Positions 24,001 to 35,323 of a stretch of 64,000 nt of DNA are shown here, one piece after another. This DNA is from Dryas octopetala (lineage: Eukaryota; Streptophyta; Magnoliopsida; Rosales; Rosaceae). A program made the translations under genes and the position numbers. The stretch is taken from assembly GCA_963921425.1 (NCBI GenBank), contig OY992836.1, positions 21,369,889 to 21,433,888 on the forward strand. The letters are read 5' to 3'. The notes under the pieces are model-generated. The model made no database searches and was not told where the DNA came from. It was given only the letters and a program-made list of their open reading frames with translations. Position 1 is the stretch's first letter; the number at the start of each line of letters is the position of its first letter.

Positions 24001-24793
24001 TTCTGGAGCAAACAGTTTAAAATGTATGGTATAAGATTTGCAGTATGATCTTCATTTATTTATATAATGAATCCTCATTCCTTGTTCTATGTAACTTTCC
24101 TGTGGTGTTCTCTCCATCCGCTGAGGGCTTCTGGTCCGAATCCTGATCTCCCTATGTGGGGGGATTACATGTACGAGAAAGTAACCAAATGCAATAGCAA
24201 GGAATCCTCTCATTTGAAAGTTCATACTTCATATTCCTATATGTTTTTGTGCAAACAGACTTCAAGAACCTTCAATCTCTTGAAATATGCGGAGGAGGAT
24301 TGACTGATTCTGGGGTGAAGAATATCAAAGATCTTGTCTGTCTGACATGGCTAAATTTGTCGCAGAACTGCAACCTGACAGATAAATCCTTGGAATTTAT
24401 TTCTGGTATTTTTGGTTTCTCTTTTCTGATTTTTCTTGTACTAGGGCTTGTTGTCATACAAGAATTATATTTGTGTGATGGATGGAGCACAAATAGTTTG
24501 GACTGTCAAGTGTTTGGTTCCCACTAAGGATTATCTTTATTATAAGTTGCACTTAGTTTTGACACATTGCACTGCATTTATTGAACTGAATGATGTTGTT
24601 AAATGCAGGATTGACTGCATTGGTGTCGTTAAATATTTCAAATTCTCGCATTACCAATGAGGGATTGCAGTATTTAAAGCCTTTGAAGAATTTACGTTCA
24701 CTGACCTTGGAATCTTGCAAGGTGACTGCTCCTGAAATCAGGAAGCTTCAGTCAGCTGCACTCCCCAATCTAGTAAGCTTTCGGCCAGAATAG
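18091..24793 (+). CDS. Plant leucine-rich-repeat protein (AT4G23840-like), possible N-myristoylation
   Basis: Fifteen exons, phase-checked: 18091-18291, 18401-18529, 18613-18820, 19431-19577, 20149-20223, 20594-20665, 21191-21262, 21500-21571, 21688-21759, 22071-22142, 22773-22844, 23183-23326, 23952-24023, 24259-24405, 24609-24793. They give 578 residues. An ATG directly upstream (18088) is in frame. I prefer 18091 because it has A at -3 and G at +4 and makes the N-terminus MGGICSRKR, a good N-myristoylation/S-acylation signal. An F-box-like segment (MLPRDVSQQIFNELV) is followed by about 18 Cys-containing LRRs of 24 residues (LTNLESLNLDSCKIGDEGLA and similar). Most central exons are exactly 72 nt, one repeat each, with phase-1 introns. 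The partner is unknown; by analogy it could be a membrane-tethered adaptor. Confidence 0.9.
19562..20054 (+). repeat. Tandem duplication inside LRR intron 4, including exon end and splice donor
   Basis: Copy A (19562-19790) starts in the last 16 bases of exon 4; copy B (19846-20054) repeats it at a 284-bp offset. Both carry TTTGTTCATCTTAAAG|GTTT, so copy B holds an exon remnant and an intact-looking donor. Later shared stretches include AAGACATTTTGCAT and GCAAGGAAAA. Identity is visibly reduced, so it is not recent. Confidence 0.75.
20746..20768. repeat. CA microsatellite in LRR intron 6
   Basis: Uninterrupted CA dinucleotide run inside the intron between the exons at 20594-20665 and 21191-21262. 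Confidence 0.9.
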
Positions 24794-25433
24794 ATTGGAA
24801 GCTTTGTCAGATATGATGTAAATAGCCTGCTATCTGCGTGGATAGCTTTGTGTACAGGTTAATAATAATTCCATATAGAAAGAGAAAGGGGCCAAAATTT
24901 CTGGATGGAATAACCATTTTCATAAATGTACAGATGGCCTATATCTGGATGTACGTTTTGTTAGCTTCCAACTTTAAATCTCTTTGACATAGAAGTGTAT
25001 ATATAAATATTTATGTTAATGAAAACATATTGTGCTGCAACTGAACCCCAAAACTTGGGGTTGAGGTTATATTGATCTTTAAGTAAATCTTGATGAGAAT
25101 TGAGATACGTTTATGCATGGAAGTGGGTCAAGGGGTGTTTGAGTTCAGTTATCAATTATCATAGGCTTTAGGGGTAGATTTATAATGTGATCACCGAAGT
25201 CCACTTCATCTTTTTTACATTTACTATAAAAAAAATATTAAAATAAAAAATGTGGGTATGTATTTCGGGCATCAGGGTGCCTGTGACTATGAAATGCTGG
25301 ATTCATAATTTGTGAAGCACAAATGCAGGTTGGCCAAACATCGATGATTTGATGGACAATTTTGTTCTTGAGTTTTGGCGAAAATGTATGAGCGTGTTTA
25401 CATGTTTTCTTACATACATGGATAAGCAAGCAT

Positions 25434-25467
<34 letters not shown>

Positions 25468-26054
25468 ATTAAAAAATGACAGAGCCTCATTACTCCAATA
25501 CAAGTTTTTCCCCTAAAAAACACTACAGACACAAAATAATTCAAGTTATACTTACACCCCACACTAGTATCAAACTATAAATAAATAAAATAAAAAATCA
25601 AGAACATGCCACCATAGATGCTTCAATTACATAAAACAATATTCTGACAGAAACTGTAAAGCGATGTGGATGAAGGGCAGAAGCTAACTAAAATGAAGAC
25701 CTGCAACTTCACCTCGAACCTCCTAATGTAAAATGAGAATGGAAAATTGTTTTCTCCGAACAACTACTAGGAATAAAAATTTGGATCCACAACTATCCAC
25801 TGTTTATAGAAACTACGAGGCCATAGCTGAAAGCCTGAAACTTTACAGGGCAGTAGCAAGAAAACCTGCAGAAGTCAGAAGAGACAATCCACATGAAATT
25901 GTAACCACGACATGACCAAAAGAAAAGGGGAAAAATGAACAATTCAAGGTATATGCCACACAAGAGAGTTATAAGCTCATGCCTACCTCAATATGCACGA
26001 CTATATGCTCCATGGAATGGGGCAGTAAAAGTGTGTGTATTCAATGCTATCATT
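24794..26054. other. Convergent intergenic region
   Basis: Contains the 3' flanks of the LRR gene (+) and the TPR-PB1 gene (-), plus a GA microsatellite at about 25437-25465. No gene recognised. Confidence 0.6.
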
Positions 26055-28321
26055 TTAAGCATGCTCCAAGGCAGAATAAAGTTTCAAAACTCGTCTTCGA
26101 AGTAATGGTTCCAACCGGAATGATGGAATTCCACTCTGCCACTTTTTAGCTTCGTACATCTCGTTCCATGCCTGTACTATCTCATCAATTTTGAACCCCA
26201 GACCTGCAATAATAGAAAAATGAGCAACTAGATGTCTAAGCTACTTAAAGGTAGCAGATAATTAGTTTCAAGTGCAAAAGACTGAATTGTGTCACCTTCC
26301 AATGCATTATCATTTGAAGGGTGGTTTTTAACCATAACAGCTATATCTGTTGGAGAAGCCCCAGCAAGTCCAAATTTCTCAACTGCAACTTCTAAACATT
26401 CGTTCCATACAGGGAGCCCCAATTTGAATTCCACAATAGATCGCTCATAGAGCATGGTGCCCCATAGGAGGTTTATCTGAGACCTCATGGTTGTAGCCTG
26501 TTCTGCGGCTTCATTTGCTGATATGTCTTTGAACATCCCATCCAAACCCATTTTCTGCAACTGGGTTTTAACAGTACTTGGCCTGGAGAGTTCACTCAGG
26601 CGTTGCTCTTCCATTTCCTCCCACAGCTGCATGCCTTTTTCCATACTGTCTTCAGCATAGTTATAAAGTCGTAGAACCTCTGTAGATGGCCACGTCTCCA
26701 AATCAACATTGCTGCTAATTGCATAATACCAAGAAAGTTTTGCCTGTTCAAACTGCTGTTGCCCAAGGGCCAGATAGCCTTCATAGAAGTCTGGTTTGAT
26801 CTGCAGCGCTTCTTCATATCTCCTTCCTGCTTCTATGTATTCTTTTTGTGCCCAATCATATGCAGTTTTGATATTTGAAATGATAGATTCTTTTAAAGAA
26901 TCTTCTGTGAAATACACCTTCTTCCTTGCCCTGGCCATGTGAACATTTCCCCAGTTGAACAGGGCTAAAGCTGCCATTTCTTGGAACTTCCCTCCAGCTA
27001 TGCCAAAAAGGTCTTGGGCTTCTTCACTTGTAACTGTCTCTTCCATAGCCTCCGAGTAAAGCTTGATTCCAAGTTCATGAAGATCTAAGTATGTATCAGA
27101 TTCCAACCCAGCATAGTTCTTGAACAGCTGAGCAAAATGGATTATCCAATCCTCAATGCAAGATGGCCCCTTCATATCCTTGTGCTTTACCATGCTACCA
27201 TTCTCAGATACATCATTTTGCTGCACAGGCATGTACGCTTCAATTTTCAGTTCCTCAAAGAATGGATCCTGCTCAGGCCTAACTTCTACTATGTACAGCC
27301 TGACAGAGCCTTGTGATTCTACTGATCCTTCAGCCCATCTCAGTTCTTCATTAGTGGTGATTGTGACCAAATCACCTTCTGGGTCTCTATATTTGATAAG
27401 AACTGCTCTTGAGCTTGGAAACCGATCACGGATGACCTCTCTTAGTTGCAGGAGGGTGCAATTTACTGGCAACTGAGCCCATCTTATATCCTCTCCAAAC
27501 ACCAATTTCACACTTCTTTTAGGCACTTCTTCCTTTGTACTACAGATTTTCTCCTCCACAACTAGCTTGACCTCTGCCTTCTTTTCCTCAGCTAAATTTA
27601 CAGCCTTCGTTTCCTCAGCTATTTCCACAGGCCTCTTTTCCTCAATATTGTCCTCAGGCTTCTCCTCAATATTTTCCTCAGCCTTCTTCTCTTCATTTTT
27701 GTTGCCCTTCTTCTTCCGACTCTTCAATTTCATCACTTTCTTTGGCTGCATAGCATAAGTTGGTTCAACATAATCTGGAGGCAACTCAATTACTGTGTCA
27801 TTCACCCTCAGTCCCTTCGTCTCGAGTACCTTTTTCACTCTTTCTGCAACCTCTATTGCCGTGACATTGTTTGGCTCCATGTTCAAGACGGTAGTAACAT
27901 CTCTCAAAGCCAAATCCAACCTATTCAAAGCCTCATAACACTTTGCCCTCTTCAACAGTGCCTTGCTATACTTGGGTGTGACTTCAAGAGCCAAATTACA
28001 CTCATTGATAGCCCTGGGGTACTCGCTCAGCCCTATCTGCATATAGCAGGTTGCCATGTTACTCCGAAGATAGGATACATCGATATGATTTCTTGGAAGC
28101 AATTTGAGGGCTTTCTCATACTTCAACATAGCCCCTTCATGGTCCCTCTTCTGAAACAATTTGTTCCCCTCGTCCTTCAGTTCTTGAGACATTGAAATGA
28201 AAACTGCTGTGTCCTTATCATAGGCTTTTGGGCTGTTATCCCCAATTTTGCTTTGATGTGGACTATCACCTGATTTTTCTCCTGCATTTTTCTTCTTTTT
28301 TTCACTTTGCTTCCCCATCAT
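26055..28321 (-). CDS. TPR-PB1 protein, PHOX/CLMP1 type
   Basis: Two coding exons: 28321-26296 and 26203-26055, joined in phase at G|GT, giving 724 residues. The first frame reads into the intron and stops at 26228, so the second exon is needed for the true C-terminus ([20 protein letters not shown]...ALEHA). Order: Lys-rich N-terminus; three TPRs about 45-155 ([20 protein letters not shown]); a Lys/Glu-rich charged segment about 195-260; a PB1 domain about 265-345 ([16 protein letters not shown] ... [20 protein letters not shown], the acidic OPCA-type motif); and a TPR-like helical C-terminal half. Arabidopsis relatives (PHOX1-4; CLMP1 is needed for chloroplast separation) act as cytosolic adaptors. 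Which orthologue this is cannot be settled. The initiator has two consecutive ATGs (28321 or 28318). Confidence 0.92.
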
Positions 28322-30846
28322 GCATTCAACAATTCATACAAAAAATTTAAGCCAGAAACAAAACAAAACTAATACTTAATCTTGCTACAGACCTGGATGC
28401 TAAGAACTCACTAGCTGATCCAATTAAGTAAACAGGGATACTTACACATAACAAACCAATTCCAAAACCAGAAACAAGATCCTTACAATTCAATCCAATA
28501 TTAATACAAAAAATCAGAAAAGGACCAGCAAACCAAAACCAAAGCACTTTTCCCAGAAGCCAATTCCAACAAGGACCTCCTTTTGTGGGCTCAATTGCTA
28601 TGAAAGAAGTTCAAAAGGTTGAGCTACTCCCTTCTAGCTCAAGTGGGCTTTCTTTCCTCAACCATAACAGCATAAATTCAAGACACCGGACTTAAAACAC
28701 AAGCAAAAACAAGAATTTCCTTCCCTCTAAATCAGGATTTGTTACTGGCTATCCAAGAACAAACAAATCCCAATTCAGAGAGAAACAACCAACCCCCAAT
28801 TCAGCTCAGAACAGAAAAACTTATCTGGGAATTGAATTCTGGTGAAGAAGCTTCAGATGTTACAGGAAAACTCGGACGAGAAAATGTGTGGGATAATGGG
28901 ATGCCAGAAATGGAAGGAAAAAGCAATCCAATGTCCGCTGGCGCTTTTATAATGTGTTGGAGGAACAACATTTTCACTGCTTAACGTAAACGCCACAAAA
29001 GCAGAGAAGAACGTGATAATTTAATTTTCTTTTTTTTATTCATCAAATAACATAAATTATTATTAAAGGAAAGAAAATTAATGTTTAACATGCTGGGTCC
29101 CGCGTTTCCGTGATTTCCAAGTTTCTTGGGGCCGTTGGATCAGGCATTGGATCCGTCTGTGAGCTGTTTACCTCTTTGGAGTTGGCTTCTGTTAGTTAGT
29201 TTCAAAGGAGGACGTAATCCAATTGACAATTAAATTAAGTAAAATTTAGAGATAATATTTACTATTATAAAATCAGAAGAATGATTTAGTGTTATAGGAT
29301 TCGCTGAGAATGAGATTATTCAGTATATCATTCATTCAACAAAATAAGTCACGTAAAAATAACTTAATAAATAAGAATATTTAAAAAATAAAAAAAAGAC
29401 ACCCTACCACCTTAAAATATAGAATAAATAATGAGAAATTATAAAATACTAAAAACAAAATAAAATAAAAAAAGTAAAAATGCAAATTGATACCCGCGTA
29501 GAGTGTGCCAATAGACTAGTAATAATTTAACCAACATCAATTTTTTATTTAATATTGTTATTTTAAGTTGTAATTTTATGTGTTTTCAACAGTAAACATC
29601 CGAAAAATGAAAGAATGGATGGATTAAAAATTGACTGCAATTAACTAATGACTGATAATAAAAAAAAATAAAAAAAGGAAAAGAAAAAGGATTGTTCCCC
29701 ACGTGGCCCATTGAGCATGTGAAGAAGCAAAAGTAACGAACTATGGCGGGACCCATTGAACCGCCAATCAGAAAGCAGAAGCAGTTGGCATAGTTCACAG
29801 ACGAGTTAAGGTGTGTAGGCGTGTGGGTTATCTTGACAGCCTGTTGACGAAGCTCAAAGCCTCGAAGCCTAACATTTCTACACTTTTTGCAATGCTGAAC
29901 ATCATGTATTCTAATTTCTAAGCCACCGCCTAAATGTTATTTTGTTACATATTTGAGGTTGAGGATTGTTGTTGCCTTGTTAGGTTTGGTTGAATCTTTG
30001 CTGTAAAGCTAGAGTCAAAGGATTATTATAGTTGAGGGCTATTACAAAGTCTTCTTCGAACATATTGTATAATAAAATAAAAATTCTCTGATTGCTTCAA
30101 GATATTAAACACCGATTGTGACAAAGTTCCTTCAAACTATAGATTTGTTATATCGAGAATTTTATAATGCAGTGGTGGAACTAGAATTTTATATTTGGGA
30201 GTTCAGACAAGTTTTCTTTGATTGGGGGTCAAGCTTAATTATGAAAGTTTGTATTGCATATGAATGAACTATATAACATATATGTTAAAGGAGTTGAGAA
30301 AAGCTTGGGGGCCATGCCACCCCAGGCCTTGCATACATGCAGTACATGTGATAGAGATAACACTTTTAAACCTTTGATATTGACATGGCTCATATTTTTT
30401 CTATTAGAGTATAGTTTTTCATCATTAGATTTGGATGTGTCAGATGCATTGACTAACACATAAGTTTTTTTATACTTAGTGAAAAACAAATTCATACAAG
30501 ATCATCTTTAGAAAACCAATAACATGACTTGGAGGGAAATCAAAAGTAAAGCCTCTCATCTCAAGTGATCAAAATCCAAACAATAACTGGCAACTGGCAA
30601 GGCAGTCAACAACAACATTTCTTTCGCTGTGATGTATGAGTAAGCTTCTTATGGAGCGAGAGTGACCAACTCCAATTCAAGCCCAACCCAACCCAAATTA
30701 AATTTAGATTAAAGTTTTCTAATTTAAGCCCAGCCCAATACAATCTTTCCAAACCAAACAAAAGGTTGGGCTTTTGAAGCCCACATAAAGACGTGGCCGC
30801 GTGGCCGCGTGACCGCGTCAACTCGGTCACGATACAGTGTCATGTA
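28322..30846. other. Head-to-head intergenic region between TPR-PB1 and OS9 genes
   Basis: Begins with the 5' region of the TPR-PB1 gene, possibly including a 5' UTR intron (28322-28980). A G-box-like CCACGTGG lies near 29699. An AT-rich centre follows, and a segment at about 30165-30340 (GTGGAACTAGAA ... GGCCATGCCACCCC) resembles degenerate transposon ends. Short 8-bp repeats of CGTGGCCG lie at about 30794-30817. No gene seen. Confidence 0.5.
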
Positions 30847-30849
30847 TGA

Positions 30850-30868
30850 CGTGTCGTCCGTTTATTGG
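30850..30868 (-). promoter_or_regulatory. ER stress response element ERSE-I (CCAAT-N10-CACG) of OS9
   Basis: On the minus strand CCAAT (30868-30864) is followed after exactly 10 bases by CACG (30853-30850), the plant ERSE-I consensus bound by NF-Y with bZIP28/bZIP60. The plus strand at 30847-30854 also reads TGACGTGT, overlapping the UPRE-like TGACGTG core. It is 137 bp upstream of the OS9 start codon. Family knowledge says OS9 is induced by the unfolded protein response, which fits. Confidence 0.7.
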
Positions 30869-31004
30869 TTGCGCGGAGGTGTCAGCCAGGTGCATCACTT
30901 CTTCTTCGTCTTCTCCATTGACGTAGCCATAGCAAAGGTTTAATACCTTCGCCTTCTCCCTGAGGTTTGAGATTTTTTTTTTCTTCCATCTCAAAAGTAA
31001 AAAG

Positions 31005-34000
31005 ATGAAGGTGGTAGTGTTTTTCACTCTGCTTTCGTACGTTTTCTGCCACCTTGTCTTGGCCGATCAGATCTTCCCAGCTCACCTAGGTAATTACCCA
31101 CTTCTCAAATCAATCTATTTTGCTCTTATATTTGCATAATTTTACTATTTATGCTGAAAATTCGAAAACCCATCTCTGTTTTAGTGACACTTCTTTCTCT
31201 GGTTAAAAAAATCATGTGTTTCTCACCAAATTTTAGTAAATTTTTCAACTAGACATAGCATGCGTGAGTGAACTGTGAACAAAATTCTTATCTTTTAGTT
31301 GGGTTATTGGTTTTCCATCAATCATTGCTCTCTCAGATGCTGAGCTTGAATGTATTGGTGGAATTTGGAAGTGCTTTGCAGTTTGCACTTGAGCCTTGGT
31401 TCAGAGGCTGAATGCTTCATAGATTTTTGTGTTTTTGAGTAATGTCTTTGGTGATGTGCTTTTTGTCCTTATAAGATAAGTATGATGAAGCTTCAGCTGT
31501 GATTGTTGATGGGATGATCAATTTGTAGGGTTATAGGACAGCACAGAGGTTTCTACTGGCTAGTGGCTATTCATGGTGATCTTTCAAATTAAACCACATT
31601 GAATTGCTTTAGGTTGAGCTTATTTCGTAGAGGATTTGCCTTGTATAGTTAATATATTCACTGGTTGTTGTGTTAATATGAAGTGATATATGACTGCTGA
31701 TGCTACACGTATTATTAAGCAGCCAAAAGAGTGATGTTATGAGAAGGAAAAGGGGTGATTAAAGGAGTGATGGTTGTTTAGAAACCATAGAAAGGGGAAA
31801 TTTGAAGGGGAGAAAAATGGTTGGGAAGTACTAAAAAGTGGAACAAAGTATCTGTGGAAAAAGTATGAGTTGGCAAAAGTTTTGAAAGATGATGGAGTGA
31901 TTCAGCTGTAGTAAGGTCAGTGTAGATACTGACTGTGGATTGTAGCGCGAATAACAATTCCTGTGATTTTAGGACCTATGATGATGCAATCAAGATCTTT
32001 ACATGAGAATTTTAGCTATAATTTGTAGATTTATTTCATTATCTAATTTGTTTGTTTATTTAGATATCATGTGCTGCAAATTTAAATTCTTTTTTTTTTC
32101 TTCTCTATTTATTGATCAACAGGAGGCACATTTAGTCGCAGCTCTCGTGAGCCAAAATACAAGATTGAATTCCATCCCGAAGACTCACCTTTTAATCCTG
32201 TAAAGTACTATTTTTTTTTTACTTGTATTCATTTGTTCCTACCTGTCACATTTATGAGTAGCCCCACTTGTCAATAATAAGCTTTGATTCTAGGTAAAAA
32301 TGAAATAATATTTATTGCCACTATGGGATCAGAGTATGCCTGTTAAAATTACTTCCTTCTACTTGATTTTTAAGTTTATCTTCAATTGACAGTGAAAATA
32401 CTCAAATTTATTCATGTGTGAATGCAGTCATTATATCTCGATTCTCTACTTCCCTTGCTATGGACACTTTTTACCCCCAAATTTTTCACCTTATGTATTT
32501 CTATAATTTTAATTTAGGATAAACAATACACATTCGCGTTTGCTCCTTATGCTCATTATTGTGGATACGATCTGTGCACTCCCTGATTAATCTGTGAAAT
32601 TTATAATTTCTCACAAAATATGGAGTATAGATGTTGATCTAATAATATGTCCTACGAATATTGCAGGATGATGATCAGGAGTCTGTGGTTATGCCCAATA
32701 ACAATGGACAGATTTTTTTATGTTACTTGCCTAAGGTGGAGGAAACCAAGAGTGGGAAGCAAGTTCCCCAGCAGAACACTAGCAGCATGATTGTGGAAAC
32801 TGAGAAACGGGTTAAGATGAAGACACCAGATGAGCTGCTTGAAGTACTCAAGGACCAATGCTTTATCAGAGTAAGCTCTGTGACCCAAAAACTGTCTTGA
32901 ATGTGTCCCATGGTTGAGTAGTACTCAAATATTTTTTCCCCTTAAAATTACTTTAAAAAGAGCACATTCCTTTTTTTTATTATTATTATATAGATAAAAG
33001 TAATTTTTTGAATGGCGCCTAGGAGCAAATTCCTTTTCTTTTGCTCATAGTTAAGTAACCTAAAAGACTATACTAGTTACCTGTATATAGTGCACCATTA
33101 AGTGACTATGCATCTACTGTAAATTACTTTAGCATAACCATCTCCTTTATGCAGCAAGAGGGTTGGTGGTCATATGAATTTTGCTATCAGAAGAGATTAC
33201 GACAAATTCATCTAGAAGATGAGAAGGTATCCTCTTATGTGCCTTTCAAATGCTCACTTTTAAATATGCTATCCTTCTGTTGTTAGTTCTTATTTCTTAT
33301 ACTTCCTTTGTAATATGTTATCAGCAATAGAACTACATATATGAGAGGAAATGGTGTAATAGGCATCAAGTGTGTTAATAAGTACCACATTTATTTAGAT
33401 GGTCTTGGGATTTAATGTAGTGTTGGCACACACTAATTGATGCATTCCTGCAATTGATTTTTTACTGAATCGGGTTGGATTTTCCTGCCTATTCAATATG
33501 ATGCTATTCCTCCATCCTTGTGGTTAACTGGTTATAGCGGCACATGTAGTTTCTTTGGTACAGGTGGCGAAGTCAATTTCTCACTTTGGCGACCTTTTGT
33601 TTTCCAATTATTTAGGGAATAAAGATCAGTAGCATTAGAATTACGAGCATCATCCGTTTAGATATACTCATTTCTTATTGGAACTCCTTCAGATCAATTA
33701 AAACCCGAACATAATAACAATCATGTAATTGGTTACTTCTCTTATTACAGGTGGTTCAGGAATTTATTTTGGGTGTATATGATGCAGAGGCCACTGCTGC
33801 TTTCAACCAGAATCTCTCCGACATATCTACACTAAAAGATCCACGTTCAAAAGATGCATACCAAAGGTATGATTTCATCTTTATGAAATGTATAATACAA
33901 GTTTGAGCATAAACTTGCTATAGATCAGAAAGAAGAGATTGAATAATTTATGAAATTGTATGGTTCATGTAGGTATCATGCCCATCAATATACAAATGGG

Positions 34001-34478
34001 ACGACTTGTGATCTTACGAACCAGCCACGGGAGACTGAGGTACAAAGTTATTAAATTTGTGTTGCTTTCAATTTCTTTTCCCATCTCTCATCAATTGTCA
34101 TTACTTTTATTCATCTGCAGGTGAGATTTGTATGCTCAGAGCCCAGAGCCATGATTAGTTCAATCACAGAGATATCTACTTGCAAGTATGCAGTTACAAT
34201 TCAATGCCCCACGCTCTGCAAGCATCCGTGAGTCTTGCCTCTTATGTTATGCCCATGTTGTTTTTTGTGATCTATATCTTACTACTAGTTCTAATGACTT
34301 GCTTTGAACCAGCAGATTATTCCAAGCAGAGAGACCAGTATGGCAGACCATTAATTGTAATGTGCTTCCCAAGGATTACAAGGAAACCAAAGTGGAGGAA
34401 GAATCTAAACTTAAGCAGATAGTTACGGTTGAAAACACAGACAGTGAATTTCCATCTAATGATGTTTCGGATGAGTAA
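31005..34478 (+). CDS. OS9: OS-9 homologue, ERAD lectin with MRH domain
   Basis: Eight exons, phase-checked: 31005-31089, 32123-32199, 32667-32870, 33155-33226, 33751-33866, 33973-34039, 34121-34227, 34316-34478. They give 296 residues; the Arabidopsis protein is about 280. OS-9 works in the ER lumen: it reads trimmed N-glycans on misfolded glycoproteins and delivers them to the HRD1-SEL1L ligase complex. Signal peptide 1-20 (VVVFFTLLSYVFCHLVLA). MRH domain about 110-245: the tandem Trp motif GWWSYEFCY (125-133), RQIH with Gln139, TCDLTNQPRETEVRFVC, then Glu224 and Tyr230 with mannose-binding spacing (ITEISTCKY), and paired Cys at CPTLC. The acidic tail (DSEFPSNDVSDE) has no HDEL. Neighbour NUB1-like is convergent. 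Confidence 0.95.
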
Positions 34479-35323
34479 CATATTTACTCATTCACAGAAT
34501 CTTTGTGAATACCAGTGATAGTCAACCTAATGTACTCTTGTATCACCCTGATTTTTTCTTTTTACACATTCACAGGATAGAAACATTTTGGTTTTTAGAA
34601 TCTTAATCCATTTCCTCTATAACGATGTTGTCCTTTTGGTAGATGGGTGTTTCTTTCGTCTCTGTTTACTCAGAAAGATTTCTAAGAAGTTGAAGTTGCT
34701 GGGACCAAATAAAAAACATTATGCATGTTCTACATGTGTTGTGTTCTCCATTTCTATACATGCCTAACTAAAACCGAATCTGAAACTCACTTTTGGACCA
34801 AATGGGATGGTTTCTAACACGATAGAGATGGAAAATAACTTGTGGATGAAATGATGAATGTCAACTGTCAAAGAAAACAAGTTTGTCAGAAACCGACAAC
34901 TAATTAATCTTTAATTTCAAAAATTACACTAATCTCGTATTATAGTCTATTTCAAAATAAGTTTTTATTAAGCTACTATTATTTTTTTTAAGATTGATAT
35001 CACATTCTTAATAGGTTTTCAGTTTTCTATATGATGATGTTACTTTCTAAAAATAGAAAAAAGGCCTTTATGATTTCACTCGATCTAGGAAAAACAACTC
35101 TATAGGAAATGGTTAGATAAAACTAGTCCTTTGCATCAACGAGGAGTGGGTTAAACCAAAGGAATATACATTGATCATCTGGAACTGTGATGGCAACTGG
35201 AATGCCATCACCAGATTCACCACAACTAGGTCTATCACCTACTCCGTTTTCATATACCATTATATTATACTTATTTACACATTGTTAGAGTTGTGCACTT
35301 CTCATTAGGAAGACGAAGCTCTT
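34479..35323. other. Convergent intergenic region between OS9 and NUB1-like genes
   Basis: 3' flanks of both genes. No coding frame or repeat recognised. Confidence 0.6.

Noticed and set aside
26228..26295. Colinear end of the TPR-PB1 frame ([16 protein letters not shown]...) as the real C-terminus
   Set aside because: A donor at 26296|26295 and an acceptor before 26203 join in phase to a well-formed C-terminal exon, so this is intron read-through.
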